From Acidobacteria bacterium AH-259-L09 (lineage in GTDB: Bacteria > Acidobacteriota > UBA6911 > RPQK01), in the NCBI GenBank assembly GCA_027717875.1, contig JALLOL010000086.1:1-9459 (forward strand): a DNA stretch of 9,459 nucleotides. The letters are read 5' to 3'. The notes below the pieces were generated by a model. It did no database searches. It was given only the letters and a program-made list of their open reading frames with translations, and had not been told where the DNA came from. Of the stretch, positions 6,478-9,459 are shown one piece after another (the stretch's first letter is position 1; each line of letters starts with the position of its first letter). The translations under genes were made by a program, and so were the position numbers.

Positions 6478-6697
6478 ACTTTACCGGATCAATTGGGCGC
6501 CGGCAGCCATTCAAGACCTCGAGCAAATTTTTGATTACATCGCACTACTGGCCTGTTGCGTAAGTCCGTTCCCACCTTTCGGACTCTTCATTCGAGCTGG
6601 TCGAGACCCATGTTGGCCATTGCGAGCGGGATGGTCCAGAGATGGTGGATCTCTTCAGCGAGGGGCTGCGCAAGCTCTTTGGGAGTGCCCCGCTTGA
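6470..6697 (+). pseudogene. truncated ParE/RelE-family toxin
   Basis: A GTG at 6470 overlaps the end of the antitoxin gene. The first 25 residues, VAKLYRINWAPAAIQDLEQI then FDYIA, match the N-terminus of ParE-type toxins: β-strand 1, A-x-x-D-L-x-x-I, then Y-I-A. After about base 6544 the frame continues for 50 unrelated residues rich in Cys, Pro and Gly, with no toxin core. ParE/RelE toxins are normally about 90-100 residues, and the active-site arginines in the C-terminal half are missing. The fragment is almost certainly inactive. The break most likely reflects insertion or deletion by the mobile DNA that follows. Confidence 0.75.
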
Positions 6698-6914
6698 AGG
6701 TGGGGTGCCATTGTCGGTGATGGTAGACGAGCAGGGTCATGACATTGAACTTGGCGGAGGCGCCAGTCAGCTTGAGCAGGGGGACAAACTCTCCCTCATC
6801 TTCAATGCCGATGACGGCGGCCTTGCCTCGAGCCTGGATGCGCAGACCTGCGGCACGCGGGTCCCGTTCGCGCAGCTCGGCGAGTAATGAAGAAGCGAAA
6901 TATCTAGCATTCAT
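6588..6914 (-). CDS. small protein of unknown function
   Basis: A 108-residue frame on the - strand starts at ATG 6914. I do not recognise the family. It has a charged helical start (MNARYFASSLLAELRERDPR), an alternating β-like stretch RIQARGKAAVIGIEDEGEFV (25-44), then a region rich in His and Trp (VYHHRQWHP, about 62-70) and a helical end (ELAQPLAEEIHHLW). It has no membrane segment or signal peptide. The Shine-Dalgarno is weak (GAAAGG about 13 bases upstream). Overlapping + strand frames also exist, so the strand is not certain. The - strand is preferred for its protein-like composition. It lies between the broken toxin and the IS630 transposase, and may be cargo or a remnant of an inserted element. 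Confidence 0.4.
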   Translation of the reverse strand: MNARYFASSLLAELRERDPRAAGLRIQARGKAAVIGIEDEGEFVPLLKLTGASAKFNVMTLLVYHHRQWHPTFKRGTPKELAQPLAEEIHHLWTIPLAMANMGLDQLE

Positions 6915-6995
6915 GACGTCAAATCGGACCTTTCAAGGTTCTCTATTATGCAGGGGCTCTATCTTGCAATCGAGCAACCTCGCCAAAAAATGAAA

Positions 6996-7032
6996 AAAAA
7001 TGAAAGAAGAGCTGGACAATTCCTTCATTTTT
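6996..7032. terminator. A/T-rich stem-loop, possible bidirectional terminator
   Basis: AAAAATGAAAGAA (6996-7008) pairs with TTCCTTCATTTTT (7020-7032) at 12 of 13 positions around an 11-base loop. A-runs flank one side and T-runs the other, so each strand reads a stem ending in T's, as in bidirectional terminators. The stem is poor in G/C, which weakens that call. It lies between the small - strand gene and the IS630 transposase and could also be near an element boundary. Confidence 0.35.
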
Positions 7033-7115
7033 CTGTAGCGTAACAAGGGAAAGTGAAAGTTGCTGGCGGAAGGAGGCGAGATTCAAAGCCTGGGTGTGCT
7101 CGGAGATAGAGCTTC

Positions 7116-8282
7116 TTGGTGCTCAGTCAGAGGGAGCGATTGGATTTGGAGAGGCTGGCTAAGAGCCGGCGGACGGAGGTTCGTCTAGCCGAGCGGGCAA
7201 AGATCATCCTGCTGGCGGTGGAAGGAGCTTCCGACTCCTGGATCAGCGAGAGCGTGGGCGTGACATCGAAGACGGTGCGAAAATGGCGGCGGCGATATCC
7301 CGAGCGACGACGCAAACAGCCCGAGCATAGCGTGGAGCAGTGGCTTTCTGATGCGGGGCGTCCCGGACGACCCGACCGGTTCGAGGCGTTGTTTTGGGTG
7401 GACGTCTTGGCGATGGCGACGAGTGAGCCGTCGAACTACGGTCTGCCTATCACCCATTGGACGGCACGGGAACTGAGCGCGCAAATCGTTGAACGGGGGC
7501 TCACGGAAAGTATTCATTTCACCACAGTATCGCGCTTTTTGGCGAAGTGTGCTCTGCAGCCCCATCGCACCGAGCAGTGGATGAATCGCAAGGCTGATCC
7601 TGAGTTCGATGAGCGTGCCAGTGAGGTCAAGGACTGCCTGGTGAGCGCGAGCAGCGAGCCTTCTGGGGAGCGGGTCACGGTATCCTTTGATGAAAAGACT
7701 GGCATGCAAGCCAAAGAGCGTGTGGCCCCGGATCAACCCCTGCAAGCGGGCCGGCCGGCCCGCTTGGAGTTCGAGTATGAGCGCCACGGCACACTGGTTC
7801 TTTTCGCGATGATGGAGGTCGGTTCCGGCCAAATTCGGGGCTACACTGACACCACTCGCACCAACGCGGTGACCGCTGGTGTGCTGGGTAGCCACTTGCA
7901 GGGTCTGCTCAGTGCCGGATGCAAGCGCATTGATGTGGTGCTCGACCAGCTCAACACGCACTGGAGTGACGATCTGGTGCAAAGGGTTGCTGGGTTGTGT
8001 AATCTGCCCAAGCCTGAGCCGGAGGAGGTCAAGACGGGAGCCCAGCGGCGGGCCTGGCTTAATGATCCGTCAAAACCCATCGTCTTTCATTTCACCCCCA
8101 AACATGCGAGCTGGCTCAATCCGATCGAGATCTGGTTTGGTGTTCTGGTTGGCAAGGTGCTCCGTCGTGGTTCCTTCTCGTCCACCACGGATCTGGAGGG
8201 GAAAGTGCAGCGATTTATCGACTACTACAACCAGGAGCTGGCTCATCCCTACCGCTTTCGCCGCTGGAAGAAAGCTGCCTAG
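7116..8282 (+). CDS. IS630-family transposase
   Basis: This 388-residue DDE transposase cuts and pastes its element, usually at TA targets. An N-terminal helix-turn-helix region includes WISESVGVTSKTVRKWRRRY (42-61), followed by the linker GRPGRPDRFE. Catalytic residues are D192 in VSFDEKTG, D277 in VVLDQLNTHWS, and E338 in HASWLNPIEIWFGVL, all IS630 signatures. The second D to E gap is about 60 residues, much longer than the roughly 34 of typical family members. The extra sequence lies around residues 294-322. The frame is intact, so it may be active. The start is TTG 7116 (GGAG about 10 bases upstream) or GTG 7119 right after it. Clear terminal inverted repeats could not be identified by eye. 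Confidence 0.92.
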   Translation: MVLSQRERLDLERLAKSRRTEVRLAERAKIILLAVEGASDSWISESVGVTSKTVRKWRRRYPERRRKQPEHSVEQWLSDAGRPGRPDRFEALFWVDVLAMATSEPSNYGLPITHWTARELSAQIVERGLTESIHFTTVSRFLAKCALQPHRTEQWMNRKADPEFDERASEVKDCLVSASSEPSGERVTVSFDEKTGMQAKERVAPDQPLQAGRPARLEFEYERHGTLVLFAMMEVGSGQIRGYTDTTRTNAVTAGVLGSHLQGLLSAGCKRIDVVLDQLNTHWSDDLVQRVAGLCNLPKPEPEEVKTGAQRRAWLNDPSKPIVFHFTPKHASWLNPIEIWFGVLVGKVLRRGSFSSTTDLEGKVQRFIDYYNQELAHPYRFRRWKKAA

Positions 8283-8375
8283 AGAGAGCTGCCAGGTGTA
8301 AGGCGCCACTTTATTTGGAGCCCTTTCCATCAGACTATTTGAGCATATGTCGCACCCGTTTAAGAAGTCTAGAAT

Positions 8376-8449
8376 GGCCTGTGGAGTCTATGGAAACCCA
8401 GTGTACCTCTTGTTTTTCTCCCTTTGGCTTCCCACAGACTCCACAGGCC
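8376..8449. repeat. 74-bp inverted-repeat element
   Basis: A perfect 14-bp inverted repeat, GGCCTGTGGAGTCT (8376-8389) and AGACTCCACAGGCC (8436-8449), extends inward imperfectly to 24-base arms with 21 matches and a 26-base loop. It lies between the IS630 transposase and the DruA-family gene. It could be a miniature element, a structured IS end belonging to either neighbour, or a hairpin terminator after the transposase. The length and near-perfection make chance unlikely. Confidence 0.75.
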
Positions 8450-8508
8450 CTACTGCTAGGACTGGTATAAATTAACTTGATCGAAAATTGCAGCTTTCGT
8501 TAAGAATA

Positions 8509-9459
8509 ATGTGTAAGTTTACACCCGGGATGGATGGGGAAGCTGAGGCTGGGCAGGTCAGGGGCCCGGAGCAAGTCCGGGGAAGGCCAGGCGGGGGAGA
8601 GTTGGAATTCAAAGCCAAGCGGTGGAAGCCCGCGGAGCTGAAGCTCATCGAAGAGGTGGTTTCGAGTTGCGGCGGGTTGACTCGTCAGGAGCTGGCCAAG
8701 ACGGTGTGTGAATTGCTGGACTGGCGACGGGCCAATGGGAGGCTGAAGTGGCGCGAGTGCAGGGAATGGCTCGAACGGCTGGAGTCTGAGGGGCGAGTTT
8801 CACTTCCGGTCTTACGGCGCACCAAACCCCTCGGGGCAACCACCCGGGTTGCTCATAGCGAGCAGGGCGAGCCAGGCGAGTTGCTGGTGGGGACGGTGGG
8901 CGATGTGCGCCCGGTGGTGTTTGAAGCGCTCGACAGCGACCAAGAGCGAGGATTGTGGCGCGAGCTGGTGGGGCGCTACCACTACCTGGGACACAAGGTG
9001 CCCTTTGGTGCTCAGCTGCGCTATTTCGTGAGGGTGAGCCGTCCGCCGGGCACCGTGGTGGGATGTGTTCAGTTGTCCTCACCAGCATGGAAGATAGCGC
9101 CCCGGGATGGCTGGATTGGCTGGGATGAGCCGACGCGGCGGCGCAACTTGCAAAGAATCGTCAACCAAAGTCGCTTTCTACTGCTACCGTGGGTGAGGAT
9201 CCGTAACCTCGCCAGCCATATCCTGGCCAAGATGGTACGCGAATTTCCCTCGGACTGGGAACGGCTCTACGGGATCCGACCGGTGTTGGTGGAGACCCTG
9301 GTGGACCGGCAGCGGTTTCGGGGCACCTGCTATCGAGCGGCCAACTGGCACTACTTAGGGAGCACTCAGGGACGCGGCCGTATGGACCGCAGGCACAACA
9401 GGCAGGGAGCGTCTCCCAAGGACTTGTTTGTTTATCCTCTGGTGTCTGATTTCCGTCAA
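8509..9459 (+). CDS. DruA-family (DUF4338) protein, 3' end cut by the window
   Basis: The frame stays open from 8476 to the last base. Starts are ATG 8509 or ATG 8530, neither with a clear Shine-Dalgarno. Numbering from 8530 (310 codons seen), the N-terminal region has a winged-helix-like pattern ending in RLESEGRVSLP (about 85-95). The DUF4338 core follows: RYHYLGHK (about 151-158), GCVQLSSPAWKIAPRDGWIGW (about 178-198), NQSRFLLLPWV (about 213-223), NLASHILAKM, VLVETLVDRQRFRGTCYRAANW (about 254-275) and S-PKDLFVYPL. DruA is a component of the Druantia anti-phage system. Family members are also found alone, often near transposases and in several copies, suggesting a mobile-element role. No other Druantia gene, such as the large helicase DruE, is present here. 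The role is unknown: defence remnant, or element-encoded protein possibly fused to more sequence beyond the edge. Confidence 0.85.
   Translation, partial: MCKFTPGMDGEAEAGQVRGPEQVRGRPGGGELEFKAKRWKPAELKLIEEVVSSCGGLTRQELAKTVCELLDWRRANGRLKWRECREWLERLESEGRVSLPVLRRTKPLGATTRVAHSEQGEPGELLVGTVGDVRPVVFEALDSDQERGLWRELVGRYHYLGHKVPFGAQLRYFVRVSRPPGTVVGCVQLSSPAWKIAPRDGWIGWDEPTRRRNLQRIVNQSRFLLLPWVRIRNLASHILAKMVREFPSDWERLYGIRPVLVETLVDRQRFRGTCYRAANWHYLGSTQGRGRMDRRHNRQGASPKDLFVYPLVSDFRQ
8511..8524. repeat. short palindrome at the DruA-family start
   Basis: GTGTAA and TTACAC flank a 2-base centre. The palindrome lies between the two possible start codons (8509 and 8530) of the DruA-family gene, where it could be an operator, a translation-blocking hairpin or part of an element end. 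A second weak pairing, CGAAA (8482-8486) with TTTCG (8495-8499), lies just upstream. Confidence 0.35.

Larger units (their letters stand above)
6545..9459. mobile_element. accessory segment built from mobile DNA, ends unresolved
   Basis: Starting where the ParE-like toxin is broken, this segment holds one unknown small gene, an IS630 transposase, a 74-bp inverted-repeat element and a DruA-family gene, with no housekeeping gene. That points to one or more insertions downstream of transketolase. No pair of element ends or target-site duplications could be matched, so this is a context call and not a defined element. The right limit is set only by the window edge. Confidence 0.5.

Noticed and set aside
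6550..6556. GGCCTGT at the toxin breakpoint, matching the outer 7 bases of the 74-bp inverted repeat
   Set aside because: Seven bases plus a nearby AGTC is too little to claim a shared element end; it may be chance.
6642..6887. 81-codon + strand frame opposite the small unknown gene
   Set aside because: It is partly protein-like but has no ribosome binding site or motif. The - strand frame is longer and more plausible, though this is not settled.
7185..7982. 265-codon open frame on the - strand
   Set aside because: It is antisense to the IS630 transposase, which has a complete DDE set. No motifs of its own.
7036..8330. Possible terminal inverted repeats of the IS630 element (AAAGT...GGCG-like bits near 7050 and 8305)
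   Set aside because: Matches are short and gapped, and no TA duplication could be paired with them.
8645..9088. 147-codon open frame on the - strand
   Set aside because: It is antisense to the DruA-family gene and rich in Pro, Arg and Ala, as expected from a GC-rich shadow.

Overview
The window is bacterial chromosomal DNA. Genes are closely packed, Shine-Dalgarno sites are present, and there are bacterial-type promoters and IS transposases. Base composition looks moderately GC-rich by eye; I did not compute it. The host cannot be identified. The transketolase resembles the single-chain animal type that also occurs in scattered, often uncultured, bacterial lineages. With the IS630 and DruA (DUF4338) genes, this fits an environmental bacterium with an active mobile gene pool, but that is inference.

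Left block (1-3100, + strand): a probable two-gene operon. The first gene is an organophosphate:phosphate antiporter (OPA family, GlpT/UhpT/UhpC type). The second, 20 bp downstream, is a class-III PLP enzyme very like PbfA, the (R)-1-hydroxy-2-aminoethylphosphonate ammonia-lyase. Together they suggest uptake and first-step breakdown of a small amino-organophosphate or aminophosphonate. A third, well-initiated reading frame (3007) has a hydrophobic N-terminus. It continues only as antisense of nagA, so it is probably a beheaded gene at a recombination joint.

Middle block (3100-6181): nagA (N-acetylglucosamine-6-phosphate deacetylase, - strand) and a full-length transketolase (+ strand) are divergent, about 30 bp apart. 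A near-consensus sigma-70 promoter for transketolase lies over the nagA ribosome binding site and first codons, so the two genes' expression signals overlap. Both feed sugar-phosphate metabolism.

Right block (6182-9459): accessory DNA. It has a Phd/YefM antitoxin followed by a ParE/RelE toxin cut off after about 25 codons, then a small unrecognised - strand gene. An intact-looking IS630-family transposase follows, then a 74-bp inverted-repeat element. Last is a DruA-family (DUF4338) gene that runs off the window edge. The broken toxin and crowded mobile genes suggest repeated insertion into the region downstream of transketolase.

No tRNA, rRNA, CRISPR array or replication origin was seen.
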